From Cryobacterium breve (GTDB taxonomy: Bacteria; Actinomycetota; Actinomycetes; Actinomycetales; Microbacteriaceae): a DNA stretch of 64,000 bases. The stretch lies in assembly GCF_004402375.1 (NCBI RefSeq), contig NZ_SOGJ01000034.1:1-64000 (forward strand), in the 5' to 3' direction. Within the stretch, counting starts at the first letter, position 1, and the number at the start of each line of letters is the position of its first letter. The position numbers and the translations under genes were made by a program. The notes beneath the pieces were generated by a model. It had not been told where the DNA came from. It worked only from the letters and a program-made list of their open reading frames with translations, and ran no database searches. Of this stretch, positions 36,204 to 44,866 are shown piece by piece.

Positions 36204-38510
36204 ATGCACCCAGTCCCGGCCCCGTCGCCGACCGACCCCGTGTCGATTCCTTACCTTCGTGCCGCGGGCACCAGCCTTGTGCTGGATGCCCGCGGCACGG
36301 GCGTGCCCGTCATCGTGCACTGGGGTGCCGACCTGGGCGACCTGTCCGGTGAGCTGCTGGCCACGCTGGCCGACGCATCCGTGCCGGCGATCTCCCCCAG
36401 CTCCATCGACGTGCCCCTGCGGCTCTCCCTGCTCCCGACTCTCGCCCAGGGGTGGAGCGGGCGTCCGGGGGTGAGTGGGTTCCGGCCCGGCCGTGGTGCC
36501 GCGGCCCTCGACCTGCGCCTGGCCGAGCTGCGGACGGGCAGCCCGTCGGCCACCGGCCGGGCGCTGCCCGGCACCCAGACCCTGACGATCTACCTGACGG
36601 ATGCTCCGGCCCGGGTATCCGTGCGCACCGACCTCGAACTGTCGGTGGAGGGTGTGCTGCGACTGCGCCACACCCTCACCAACACCGGTGTCGACCCGCA
36701 TCTTGCGGCCTTCGAGCTGGGCTCGCTCGACGTGATCTTGCCGGTGCCCGACCGGGCCCGGGAACTGCTCGATTTCACCGGACTGTGGACCCATGAGCGC
36801 CGGCCGCAGCGCAGCACCCTCGGCCAGGGCGTGTGGAGCCGCGAGTCCCGCCATGGCCGCCCCGGCCACGACGATTCCTATCTGATGGTGGCCGGCACGC
36901 CCGGGTTCGGCTTCCGAACCGGAGAGATGTGGGCCACCCACCTGGCTTGGAGCGGCGACAAGCGCGCCTGGGCCGAGAACAGCGCGCTGGGTTGCTCGGT
37001 GCTCGGCAGCGGCGAACTGCTGGCCCCCGGCGAGTTGAGCGTGGCTGCCGGTGCGAGCCACACCACCCCGTGGACCGTGGCCGTGTACTCGGCTGCCGGA
37101 CTGGACGGGCTGTCGGCGCGGCTGCATCCGTGGATCCGGTCCTGGTCGACGATTGCCGGGCCCCGTCCGGTCGTGCTGAACACCTGGGAGGCCGTGTACT
37201 TCGACCACGATCTGCCCACCCTGGCCCGCCTGGCAGACGCGGCGGCCGCGGTCGGCGTGGAACGCTTCGTGCTCGACGACGGCTGGTTCACCGGTCGCAC
37301 CGACGACCGGAGGGCCCTCGGCGACTGGTTCGTCGACCCCGTGACCTGGCCCGGCGGCCTGCACCCTCTGATTGAGCATGTGCACGCGGCGGGCATGGAG
37401 TTCGGCCTCTGGGTTGAGCCCGAGATGGTCAGCCTCGACTCGGACGTAGCCCGCGCACACCCGGAATGGGTGCTCGGTGCTGCAGATGCAGATGCAGATG
37501 CAGATGCAGATGCAGATGCCGGTGCGGTCTCTCCGGCGCTGACCTGGCGGTTCCAGCGGGTGCTCGACCTCGGCAACCAGGAAGCCTTCGCGTGGGTGCT
37601 CGCGAGTCTCACCGCCCTGCTGACCGAGTACCCCATCGCCTACCTGAAGTGGGACCACAATCGCGACCTGCTGGCCGGTTCCGCCCACCGGCAGACTGCG
37701 GCGCTCTACCGCCTGCTCGATGCCGTGCGCGCCGCGCATCCGGGTGTCGAGATCGAGTCCTGCGCGTCCGGGGGAGCCCGGATCGACCTCGGCATTCTCG
37801 AGCGCGTTGACCGGGTGTGGACCAGCGATACCAACGACCCGCTCGAGCGGCAGCAGATCCAGCGGTACACGAGCGTGCTCGTGCCGCCGGAGTACCTCGG
37901 CGGCCACCTCGGTGCGGGCACCGCGCACACCACCGGGCGCACCTCGGAACTCAGCTTCAGGCTGGCTACCGCTCTGTTCGGCAGCGCCGGCATCGAGTGG
38001 AACCTGACGCGCGCGAACAAGGACGAGCTGGTCATGATCGCCACCTGGATCGCCCGGTACAAGCAACTGCGGCCACTGCTGCACTCCGGCGTTGTGGTGC
38101 GGGCCGACCCGAGTGACCCTGCTCTCGAGCTGCATGGCGTCGTCGCCCCCGACCAGAACTCGGCCCTGTTCGCCCAGGTGGCCCTGGCCGCCCCGCGTGC
38201 CGCCGTGCCGGAACGGATGCGGTTCCCCGGCCTCGCGCCCGAACGGCGCTACCGCGTGGCGCCCCTGGTGCTCGGTGCAGCCCCGCGCACGATCCAGGAT
38301 GCGTCGCCGGCCTGGCTTGCGGAACAGAGCTCGCCCGGCGGCGGCGGTGCCTCTGCTCCTGCTCCTGGACTTGGAGTTGGTGCCGGTGCCGGTTTGGGTG
38401 TCGGCGGTTCGGTGACGTTGACCGGGGCGGTGCTGGCTCTTGTCGGGCTGCCCGCGCCGTTGCTCGCTCCGGAGCAGGCCGCGCTCTTCACGGTGGACGC
38501 GGTCGAGTAA
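36204..38510 (+). CDS. alpha-galactosidase, GH36
   Basis: About 768 residues. N-terminal beta-supersandwich, TIM barrel with RFVLDDGWFTGRTDD, nucleophile Asp484 in YLKWDHNRD and acid/base Asp542 in WTSDTNDPLERQQIQR, then a C-terminal beta-domain. It removes alpha-galactose from raffinose-type or melibiose-type sugars in the cytoplasm, complementing the GH42 enzyme. The barrel carries an (Asp-Ala)n tract just after HPEWVLG, encoded by GCAGAT repeats, and the C-terminal domain holds a Gly/Ala-rich loop (GLGVGAGAGLGVGG). Start ATG at 36204 is preceded by a weak ribosome site; a TTG one codon earlier is possible. Confidence 0.93.
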   Translation: MHPVPAPSPTDPVSIPYLRAAGTSLVLDARGTGVPVIVHWGADLGDLSGELLATLADASVPAISPSSIDVPLRLSLLPTLAQGWSGRPGVSGFRPGRGAAALDLRLAELRTGSPSATGRALPGTQTLTIYLTDAPARVSVRTDLELSVEGVLRLRHTLTNTGVDPHLAAFELGSLDVILPVPDRARELLDFTGLWTHERRPQRSTLGQGVWSRESRHGRPGHDDSYLMVAGTPGFGFRTGEMWATHLAWSGDKRAWAENSALGCSVLGSGELLAPGELSVAAGASHTTPWTVAVYSAAGLDGLSARLHPWIRSWSTIAGPRPVVLNTWEAVYFDHDLPTLARLADAAAAVGVERFVLDDGWFTGRTDDRRALGDWFVDPVTWPGGLHPLIEHVHAAGMEFGLWVEPEMVSLDSDVARAHPEWVLGAADADADADADADAGAVSPALTWRFQRVLDLGNQEAFAWVLASLTALLTEYPIAYLKWDHNRDLLAGSAHRQTAALYRLLDAVRAAHPGVEIESCASGGARIDLGILERVDRVWTSDTNDPLERQQIQRYTSVLVPPEYLGGHLGAGTAHTTGRTSELSFRLATALFGSAGIEWNLTRANKDELVMIATWIARYKQLRPLLHSGVVVRADPSDPALELHGVVAPDQNSALFAQVALAAPRAAVPERMRFPGLAPERRYRVAPLVLGAAPRTIQDASPAWLAEQSSPGGGGASAPAPGLGVGAGAGLGVGGSVTLTGAVLALVGLPAPLLAPEQAALFTVDAVE
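37481..37518 (+). repeat. GCAGAT hexanucleotide repeat in the alpha-galactosidase gene
   Basis: About six tandem GCAGAT units encode Ala-Asp dipeptides within the TIM barrel, at a loop between HPEWVLG and the strand LTWRFQRVLD. The hexamer keeps frame on expansion or loss. Confidence 0.9.
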
Positions 38511-38596
38511 CCGCCGCTGGGCGGTCGTGGCTGCGGCATCCGTTGCTCCGCCGCCACCCGCCGCTGCGGGACTAGCCTGAGGAGCCAGGACCTGCA

Positions 38597-38701
38597 CGAC
38601 CCCCGACCCCAACCCCAACCCCGAACCCACCCCAACCCCAACCCCGAACCCACCCCAACCCCAACCCCGAACCCACCCCAACCCCAACCCCAACCCCAAC
38701 C
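38597..38701. repeat. CCCCAA / CCGAACCCA repeat, G-quadruplex-prone on the minus strand
   Basis: About 105 bases of CCCCAA hexamers interrupted by CCCCGAACCCA, ending at the rraA ribosome-binding region. On the minus strand this is (GGGGTT)n with more than ten G4 runs, resembling ciliate telomere repeats in sequence only. Non-coding. Confidence 0.92.
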
Positions 38702-38714
38702 ATGGAGGACACCA

Positions 38715-39179
38715 ATGCTGTTGACCGCCGACCTGTACGACCAGCGCGGAGAAGAGCTTCAATCCGTTGCGCTTCAGTTTCAGAACCTGGGTGGGAACAT
38801 CCGTTTCAGCGGCCCGATTCGCACCGTGACCTGTTTCGAGGACAACGCCCTGCTCAAGTCGGTGCTGTCGTCACCCGCCGCCGCCGAGGTGCTCGTGGTC
38901 GACGGTGCCGGTTCGCTGAACACGGCGCTGATGGGCGACATGATTGCCGAGCTCGCGGTGCAGAACGGCTGGGCCGGCGTGGTGATCAACGGCGCGGTCC
39001 GTGACCGAGTGGCCATCGGCACGATGCCGCTGGGCGTCAAGGCCCTCGGCAGCAACCCGCGGAAGAGCACGAAGACCGGTGCGGGCGTGACGGATGCCGT
39101 CGTGGAATTTGCCGGTGTGACGTTCACCCCCGGTCGCATAATCTACTGCGACGAAGACGGAATCCTCGTCGAACGCTGA
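38715..39179 (+). CDS. rraA: RraA-like protein (RNase E regulator / HMG-CHA aldolase fold)
   Basis: 154 residues. The family core is clear: [53 protein letters not shown] and the terminal [13 protein letters not shown]. In E. coli RraA binds RNase E and slows mRNA decay; related proteins with the same fold are 4-hydroxy-4-methyl-2-oxoglutarate aldolases, and the Arg-Asp pair in AVRDRV is compatible with metal-aldolase chemistry, so function is not certain. GGAGG precedes the ATG. It lies downstream of the galactoside operon, behind the CCCCAA tract. Confidence 0.88.
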   Translation: MLLTADLYDQRGEELQSVALQFQNLGGNIRFSGPIRTVTCFEDNALLKSVLSSPAAAEVLVVDGAGSLNTALMGDMIAELAVQNGWAGVVINGAVRDRVAIGTMPLGVKALGSNPRKSTKTGAGVTDAVVEFAGVTFTPGRIIYCDEDGILVER

Positions 39180-39557
39180 CTTCGCGCTGCCACTGCGCTG
39201 CCACTGCGTTGCCCGCGTGCTGCCCGCATGCTGTCACTGACGCGCGCGGCGCCACCCAAGGGAACTCACTCAGGTGTAGCCGCTGGTGCGTGGGTGCAAC
39301 GTCAGTGTTGTGCGCGCGTTCGTGCGGCGAGTTCTGCGCGGGCCACTTCAGCCCTAGACGACAACGTTACTTCGTCACTGGAGAGCTTGTCATTCTAAAT
39401 TCGGCGTGCCCGCTAACGATTTGGACCGGCGAGCGGTATTCGAGCCCGGTCCATCTTGCGCGCGGCCCATCAAGAAGTCGTCGTCGACGATGAGCGCCCC
39501 ACACAGGGCTCGTCTCCCGGCTCGCCGGGGCGCCATCCTCGGCCCGGACGCGGCGGC
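39180..39557. other. 378-base gene-free interval
   Basis: Nothing recognisable. The part near 39350-39420 is noticeably less GC-rich than its surroundings, and no frame looks protein-like. The last 40 bases probably hold the end of the PepSY transcript. Confidence 0.5.
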
Positions 39558-40133
39558 TCAGCCCGCGGTCGGGCGGTCGACGCGCACGACCAGGCTGCGC
39601 TCGGTGAGCTCGATCACCCGTTTGGTGCCGTCGTCGAGGGTGACCTCCACTTCGAAGGCGTGGTCAAGGGCTGTGCTGCGCCGGAAGTCCGTCACCGTGC
39701 CGCTGCCGACCTCGGCCAGCGCAGCCTGGCCCGCGGTCGTGCGGTCGACGCTCGCGAGCTCGGTCGGGGTGAGCACGCGGGGTTCCAGACCGGATGCCGT
39801 GTCCCCGGTCCAGCCGGGAACGCTCACCCAGACGACCTCGAACGAATCGTCGAGCTCGACCGCGACCTCCACGCCATTCGGGAGCCGTGTGTCGATCTCG
39901 TAGGGGGACGCGGCCGGGCCGCGCTCGGCATCCGTCACGGTACCGGGGCCGACCTCGGCCAGCGCCGCGCGGCTGGCCCGGTCGAGTTCGCTGTCGGTCA
40001 GCCGGGTCTCGCCCCCGCCGAGCCCGGCCGCGGCCGTGATCCCGACGGTGCCGGCACCCACCAGGACCACGGCGGCGACGGCCGCGACGACGCAGGTGGA
40101 CGTGCGGAAACCGGTCACCCTGAAAGCATTCAC
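39558..40133 (-). CDS. membrane-anchored PepSY-like protein (two repeats)
   Basis: About 191 residues. One N-terminal transmembrane helix (VVAAVAAVVLVGAGTVGITAA) is followed by two tandem PepSY-like units, each with ALAEVG-GTVTD near its start and a beta-strand pair (EVAVELDDSFEVVWVSVPG; EVEVTLDDGTKRVIELTERS). PepSY domains are thought to bind or inhibit peptidases outside the membrane; that role is inferred. The start is uncertain: GTG at 40133 or an ATG at 40175. A CCCCC-AGACT-GGGGG hairpin lies just 5' of the GTG. Confidence 0.75.
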   Translation of the reverse strand: MNAFRVTGFRTSTCVVAAVAAVVLVGAGTVGITAAAGLGGGETRLTDSELDRASRAALAEVGPGTVTDAERGPAASPYEIDTRLPNGVEVAVELDDSFEVVWVSVPGWTGDTASGLEPRVLTPTELASVDRTTAGQAALAEVGSGTVTDFRRSTALDHAFEVEVTLDDGTKRVIELTERSLVVRVDRPTAG

Positions 40134-40307
40134 ACCCCCAGTCTGGGGGACGCGGACCCCTTTCGCTGCCACCATGGGCCTAAACGGCGGCCGCGGCGAC
40201 CTCCCACGGGGATCCCGACGCCAGTCGACACGCCGCGATCACCCCAGTTCGGGGAGGTGCGGGTGCGTGAGAGAAATCGCTAGATTCGATTCAGCAGGGG
40301 GAGCTCG

Positions 40308-41105
40308 ATGACGTTGTACAGTGCCACGATGCACAAGCGGTTCGCGGCGCAGTCGGTCTTCGCGGATTTGCTGCGGGTGCGCGGGAGCTCGTCGCGACGC
40401 TCGTCGCTCGCGCGGCTCTTCGGTCTGTCCCCGCTCGGCGCCGACAGTATGTCCTGGTATCTCGGGGCTGAAGGAGAAATCGTGGTGGGCTCCTTTCTGG
40501 CGAAGCTACCGCCCGACTGGACGGTCTTCCACGCCGTTCCGGCCGATTCCACACGCTCCGAAACGGATCACCTCGTGATCGGCCCCGGCGGGATCTTCAC
40601 GATCACCTCGAAGAACCACGCCGTCGACATCCGCGTCGGTCGCAACACCCTGCAGGTCGACTCCCAGCCGGTGTCCTACCTGCAGAATGCCGAGGCGGAG
40701 GCCGAGCGGGTCACCAACCTGGTGCGAGAACGGATGCCGCTGGTCGCCCCCGTTCAGCCGGTCCTCGTCTTCGTGGACCCAGGGCTGCTCACGATCGAGG
40801 CGAAGCCCGTGCAGGTCAAGGTGCTCAACGCGCTGGATCTGTGCCCGTGGCTGATCCGGCTCCACCCGGTGCTGACCGCCGGCGAGGTTCAAGAGGTGGC
40901 CGACCTCCTGGACAGCCCGCAGGTCTGGCGTGCACTCCCTGACTCCACCCCCGAGGCCGTGCAGGAGCGGTTCACCGAGCTCGATGTCCGCCTGCGCTCG
41001 GCCGGCAGACGTTGGCTGACCTGGGCAGTGATCGCCGCGATCGCCGCGATCGCTGCCGGCTTCGGCGTGCTGCAACTCATCACAGCGGCGACCGCCGCCG
41101 GTTGA
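40308..41105 (+). CDS. NERD-domain nuclease-related protein, first of three paralogues
   Basis: 265 residues. The NERD domain (residues ~50-150) shows WYLGAEGEIVVG, ETDHLVIGPGGIFTI and TSKNH, giving the Glu-Asp-Lys pattern of PD-(D/E)XK-like folds. A C-terminal hydrophobic helix (WAVIAAIAAIAAGFGVLQLI) suggests membrane anchoring. Nucleic-acid cleavage is a family prediction and is not shown for most members. GGGGGAGC six bases before the ATG supports the start. It shares the pattern SPLG-WY-GA-GE-VG with the proteins at 41425 and 56169. Confidence 0.85.
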   Translation: MTLYSATMHKRFAAQSVFADLLRVRGSSSRRSSLARLFGLSPLGADSMSWYLGAEGEIVVGSFLAKLPPDWTVFHAVPADSTRSETDHLVIGPGGIFTITSKNHAVDIRVGRNTLQVDSQPVSYLQNAEAEAERVTNLVRERMPLVAPVQPVLVFVDPGLLTIEAKPVQVKVLNALDLCPWLIRLHPVLTAGEVQEVADLLDSPQVWRALPDSTPEAVQERFTELDVRLRSAGRRWLTWAVIAAIAAIAAGFGVLQLITAATAAG

Positions 41106-41136
41106 CGACAGGGCCCTGACGACCGGGCCCCGCAGA

Positions 41137-41334
41137 CTATTCGGTCGGCAGGCGCCGATGGAACTCGTCCGTCAGGGCGTCAAGCGCAGTGCAGATGGCG
41201 ACGAGCGCCTCTTCGACTCCGCGCGGTGCGGCTGCATCTTCCTTGATGGTGTTGATGTGGCTTTCAAGCAGACCGAGCTGGGTCTGCACGACCCTCATGT
41301 TGTTGACCATCCATCGATCGTAGTTGCCGCTCAT
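41137..41334 (-). CDS. small hypothetical protein between two NERD genes
   Basis: 65 residues on the reverse strand. Sequence MSGNYDRWMVNNMRVVQTQL and AAPRGVEEALVAICTALDAL is amphipathic and probably helical. Codons show strong G/C third-position bias, and GGGGTGG lies about five bases before the ATG at 41334; an in-frame GTG at 41343 is an alternative. It is convergent with the first NERD gene and divergent from the second. No family is recognised. Confidence 0.6.
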   Translation of the reverse strand: MSGNYDRWMVNNMRVVQTQLGLLESHINTIKEDAAAPRGVEEALVAICTALDALTDEFHRRLPTE

Positions 41335-41424
41335 CACGGCCACCCCCGTGCGGGTGCCACCGCTGGAAGGTGTGCCGGTAGACTTCGTTCACAGGGGGCT
41401 ACCCGGATGACCGTGGGAGGCACC

Positions 41425-42219
41425 ATGATGCGCGAGCGCTTTGCGGCACAGTTCATGATCGAAAAGCTGCTGCGCGAGCAGGTCGGCGTTCCGGCGCGTA
41501 CCCGGTGGGCGCGGCTCATGGGCCGATCCCCACTCGGGGCGAACTGTGCGGGCTGGTATGAGGGTGCCCAGGGCGAGATGGTCGTCGGCGAGAAGCTGTC
41601 GACGCTATCGCCGGAGTGGGCTGTCTTCCATGCGCTCCCGATCGGTGGCCACGGCTGGGACATCGACCACGTCCTGGTGGGCCCGGGTGGCGTCGTGACC
41701 ATCAACACGAAGCAGCATCACGGTCGCCGGGTGCACGTCGACCGCCGCAGCATTCTCTTGGACGCCCGGCCCGTGCCCTATCTGCGCCACGCGAAATTCG
41801 AAGCCGAGCGCGTCACGACGCTGTTGGAACAGCGTCGCATCCTGTCGACGCCCGTGATCCCGCTGGTCGTTTTCGTTGGGGCACGCAGCATTGACGTGCA
41901 GGCGGAACCGTCCCCGGTCACGGTACTCGACGCCGATGAACTGGCCGTCTGGCTGACGGCGCTGCCGGACATGCTCGGTGCGGCCGAGCGCCTTGACATC
42001 GTCCAGATTCTCGACAACCCGAGCATGTGGATCGACGTCCCCCTGGAATCGGGTGAGGGCCTTCGGGAAACCTTCACCCTTCTTCAGGCCGAGGTGCGTG
42101 CCGCCCGGCTGCAGCGCCGGGTGTTGTTGCCGATTGAGTTCACACTGGCCGGTCTGGCCGCAGTCGGGGTGGTCACAGCGGCAACGACGATGGTGTCCGG
42201 GCTGCTCGCGTCCCAGTAG
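41425..42219 (+). CDS. NERD-domain nuclease-related protein, second paralogue
   Basis: 264 residues. NERD motifs WYEGAQGEMVVG, DIDHVLVGPGGVVTI and NTKQHHG keep the Glu-Asp-Lys set, followed by a region (VIPLVVFVGARSIDVQ) and a C-terminal hydrophobic helix (FTLAGLAAVGVVTAATTMV). ATG at 41425 has GGGAGG five bases upstream; an ATG at 41407 is in frame but lacks a site. Separated by 112 bases from the S1-like/coiled-coil gene downstream on the same strand, which has its own ribosome site. Confidence 0.85.
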   Translation: MMRERFAAQFMIEKLLREQVGVPARTRWARLMGRSPLGANCAGWYEGAQGEMVVGEKLSTLSPEWAVFHALPIGGHGWDIDHVLVGPGGVVTINTKQHHGRRVHVDRRSILLDARPVPYLRHAKFEAERVTTLLEQRRILSTPVIPLVVFVGARSIDVQAEPSPVTVLDADELAVWLTALPDMLGAAERLDIVQILDNPSMWIDVPLESGEGLRETFTLLQAEVRAARLQRRVLLPIEFTLAGLAAVGVVTAATTMVSGLLASQ

Positions 42220-42331
42220 TCCTCCGAAAAACTCCCATACACCCTGAACATTAACGCTCGGGGCCTTTCTCACAGGCGGTAGGCGTACTCTCGGTTCACG
42301 GCCCGTCACGAAGGCCGGAAGGGGAGTCAGT

Positions 42332-44242
42332 GTGTATACCCGCGTGGAGACTAGCGTCGCGGTGCAACAACTCGCGAACGGCCTGCACGATTCCGGTCGG
42401 GAACGTCCCTGGGTTGTGGTGTCGTCGCCGTTCGGCACGGCCGTGCCCGAAATCGGGATCGACCAGCTCTCCAGCCAGATCGGAGACGTCGCCCGGGTCT
42501 TCCTGATCGAGACGGGCGAGCTCACCCGTCAGCTCGGCGACCTGCTCCCGGCACAATTTCAGGTCTACGGCAGCGCCGGGCGATCGTACCCGGTCGGCGA
42601 CACGTTCGCCGAGCTCTCCCGCTCCAGGCTCCGGTTCACGCACGGCGACGCACAGCACGCCACCGACCAGCTGGTGACGGATGCCCTCGCTCACGCCCAT
42701 CAGGCCGGACTCTTTGCGCTCGCTCCGGCATCCGTCATCACGGTGGACGGCACCGTGAAGGGGTTTATGCTGGGCGGTTCCCGCGCCCTCGTCGAGCTGG
42801 ACGGCGGCGGCATGGCCACCATCTGGCAGGAGCTGACCTTTCCGCCGGTTCCCCTGGACTGGACTCTGGAGCCCGGGCAGCGCATTCAAGGTGCCCTCGA
42901 CGCGCCCACGCACCGTCTCAACGTGGAGAGCAAGCCCCCGACCGCGGCCCAGATCTCCGCTCGATTCCCGCACGGAAGCATCACTCTCGCCCTCGTGCAG
43001 AAGGTCAGTGCACAGCGCGCCGTGCTTGCCCTGCACCCGCATCTGGCGTTCACCATCACCCGGGCCGACATCTCGGCGAACCCTCTCGATAAGGTCGACG
43101 CCCTCCTCTCGGAGGGGGATGTCGTGGCGGCGCGGGTCATCCATCTGCCCAGCGGCGCCCTGCACCTCTGTCTGAGCGACGTCGATGACGACGAGGCTGT
43201 GCTGCCTTCACTGTGCGCCGTTCGCAACGGGCCGCCGTGGCTGAAGGAGAATCGTCCACTGCTGCCGCTGGTGGAAGAAAATGACGACGCCGCCGCGGTG
43301 GTCGAGTTGGTCGGCACCCCGTCGCTCGCCCACGCATCGACGGTCGGGGCGGCCGCTGGCGCCGATTCCGCCGCAACACCCGGCCACGTCGCGGTGGCGA
43401 CGGCCGGCCCCACCGCGGATCGCCTCCATCCGCGCCCCACACCCGCACCCGGCCCCGGCCGTGTTCGCGCCGCTGCCCGGCCCTCCACCATGGGGGCGAT
43501 CCCCTTTCGGGTCTCTCCCATGCCGCCGCCGGCACCGCATTCCGCCCTGCAGTCCACCCAGCTGTCCCTTGCCGAGGCGAAGGCGCGCATCGTGCGGCTG
43601 GAAACCCAGTTGGTCGAGGCCGGCGCCACCGATTCCGATCTCGCCAAGCTGCGTGAACAGGCTCGATCCGCGCAGATGCAGCTCCGTGACGCCCTTGTGG
43701 AGCTCGCCACCCTGCGACACACGGTCGCGGAATTGCGCGACGACCAGCGCACCCAACGACGGATGCTGCGCGAATCCCGCCGCACCGCCCCTACCCCGGC
43801 CGCAGTGAGCGAGTACGAGTCGCGGCGAGCCGCCTGGGAGGAGCCGTCCGGCTGGGTGCGGCATGAGATCCTGCTCGCCTGGGTCGACCGGGTTCCGGAA
43901 TCCGACCGCGCGGAGTGGCCGCTGCCGCACAGCTACGTCCTGGGGGATCGCTTCGCGGAGTCCCTGACCGGCCTCGATGACGGCCAATTGGCCAAGGCGT
44001 TCAAGGCATCAGTGGACGTGTTGACCGGGCGGGTGAAAACACTCAAGGGCCGGCACCTGCACGCGCTGCGCCAGGGTGCTGGACCCGCAGATCCGCACCT
44101 CCTGCGCTGGGACGGTGCGCGCTGCATGCGGGTATCGATTGAGCAGAACACCCCGGCGGCCCGACGCATGCATTTCTGGCAGCTGCCGGACGGCGGCATC
44201 GAGCTCGGCCGCATCGTGACCCACGACGACATGGAAGCCTGA
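42332..44242 (+). CDS. unrecognised 636-residue protein: alpha/beta head, S1-like domain, coiled coil, conserved C-terminal module
   Basis: No confident family. Residues 1-80 look like an alpha/beta domain (RPWVVVSSPFG, DVARVFLIETGELTRQL, FQVYGSAGRSYPVGD). Residues ~150-290 contain two OB-like stretches, the second ending DVVAARVIHLPSGALHLCLSD, reminiscent of S1 RNA-binding domains. Residues ~325-405 are Ala/Pro-rich and disordered. Residues ~408-480 form a coiled coil (KARIVRLETQLVEAGATDS to LRHTVAELRDDQRTQ). The last ~110 residues are compact (LRWDGARCMRVSIEQNTPAA, RRMHFWQLPDGGIELGRIV), with a strand pattern that recalls RelE-like folds; this is speculative. GTG start with GGGGAG six bases upstream. 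Same strand as the NERD gene before it. Confidence 0.75.
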   Translation: MYTRVETSVAVQQLANGLHDSGRERPWVVVSSPFGTAVPEIGIDQLSSQIGDVARVFLIETGELTRQLGDLLPAQFQVYGSAGRSYPVGDTFAELSRSRLRFTHGDAQHATDQLVTDALAHAHQAGLFALAPASVITVDGTVKGFMLGGSRALVELDGGGMATIWQELTFPPVPLDWTLEPGQRIQGALDAPTHRLNVESKPPTAAQISARFPHGSITLALVQKVSAQRAVLALHPHLAFTITRADISANPLDKVDALLSEGDVVAARVIHLPSGALHLCLSDVDDDEAVLPSLCAVRNGPPWLKENRPLLPLVEENDDAAAVVELVGTPSLAHASTVGAAAGADSAATPGHVAVATAGPTADRLHPRPTPAPGPGRVRAAARPSTMGAIPFRVSPMPPPAPHSALQSTQLSLAEAKARIVRLETQLVEAGATDSDLAKLREQARSAQMQLRDALVELATLRHTVAELRDDQRTQRRMLRESRRTAPTPAAVSEYESRRAAWEEPSGWVRHEILLAWVDRVPESDRAEWPLPHSYVLGDRFAESLTGLDDGQLAKAFKASVDVLTGRVKTLKGRHLHALRQGAGPADPHLLRWDGARCMRVSIEQNTPAARRMHFWQLPDGGIELGRIVTHDDMEA

Positions 44243-44604
44243 TCGCCGCCGTCAGCTGGTGCACGAACTTCACAGATCGAACCTGGGTGCCCGGCATGGC
44301 GACCCTCTGTTGACCAAGCGCGTAGATGACGACCAGAGGTCGGTGCCGCCGGGAAGAGAATGCACCCCGACTGGGACAACGCCCACGCCCCAACGCTGAT
44401 GCCGGCCCGCGCCGAAGGCTGGGGGCGACGAGCGGCCAACCCAGTTCGTGCCGCTCGGCCCTGGTCCTCGGTGTGCCTGCTCTGCCCCTCGATTTGGGGG
44501 CAGGGATTGCGGAAGTTGGGACTTTCTCACTGGTTTCTCGCCGACCAGGGCTGATAGGTTCCTTCTAGGTGACCTACGGGTCGCCAGAGTGACGGAATTC
44601 ACGT
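44243..44604. other. leader region before the riboswitch
   Basis: About 360 bases without a supported gene. It must contain the promoter for the riboswitch transcript; a short inverted repeat GGTGACC-TAC-GGGTCGCC lies near 44567-44584, but no convincing -35/-10 pair was identified. Confidence 0.45.
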
Positions 44605-44682
44605 CAGTCGAAAAGGCACACCCGTTGTAAGGCGGGGTCGCAAAGGCACGGAACCCATCGGGTTAGCCGGCTTACCGAATGA
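44605..44682 (+). ncRNA. cyclic-di-GMP-I (GEMM-I) riboswitch aptamer
   Basis: The conserved core is directly visible: GGCACACC (44615-44622), a CCCG/CGGG stem closed by a GUAA GNRA-type tetraloop (44621-44636), the signature GTCGCAAAG (44637-44645), an AACCC-ATC-GGGTT stem, and GGTTAGCCGGCTTACCGAA (44661-44679), which includes the tetraloop-receptor side. These match the GEMM-I consensus for c-di-GMP binding. A ribosome site AAGGAA and a short ORF start 20 bases after the aptamer, so translation control is likely. A diguanylate cyclase gene lies 10 kb away. Confidence 0.9.
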
Positions 44683-44698
44683 AAAGGAACCGTCCCAC

Positions 44699-44806
44699 AT
44701 GAACTTCACCTCCCCCGAGGCCGACCGCAGATTCGGCCGTCCAGGCCTGTCTTCGTCGCCTCTAGGCGTGGTGTACAAGCCTCCGTCTCGTCGTCCCCTT
44801 GGGTAG
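44699..44806 (+). CDS. 35-codon ORF directly under the c-di-GMP riboswitch
   Basis: Starts at the ATG after AAGGAA (nine-base spacing) and reads MNFTSPEADRRFGRPGLSSS then PLGVVYKPPSRRPLG, stopping at 44806. Basic and proline-rich, with no signal peptide or membrane segment. It may be a small functional protein, a leader peptide, or the remnant of a longer target gene. Its position alone makes it the likely regulated product. No relative is recognised. Confidence 0.5.
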   Translation: MNFTSPEADRRFGRPGLSSSPLGVVYKPPSRRPLG

Positions 44807-44866
44807 GCACGCGACTGAAACGGTGGAAGCCGGGCGAGATTAGGGATTTCGTCCTGATATGGCATT

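Noticed and set aside
36144-38762. Long reverse-strand frame opposite the alpha-galactosidase, with a Gly/Leu/Trp repeat N-terminus
   Set aside because: The repeats are translation of the CCCCAA tract, and the rest is the antisense of GH36 with no recognisable domain.
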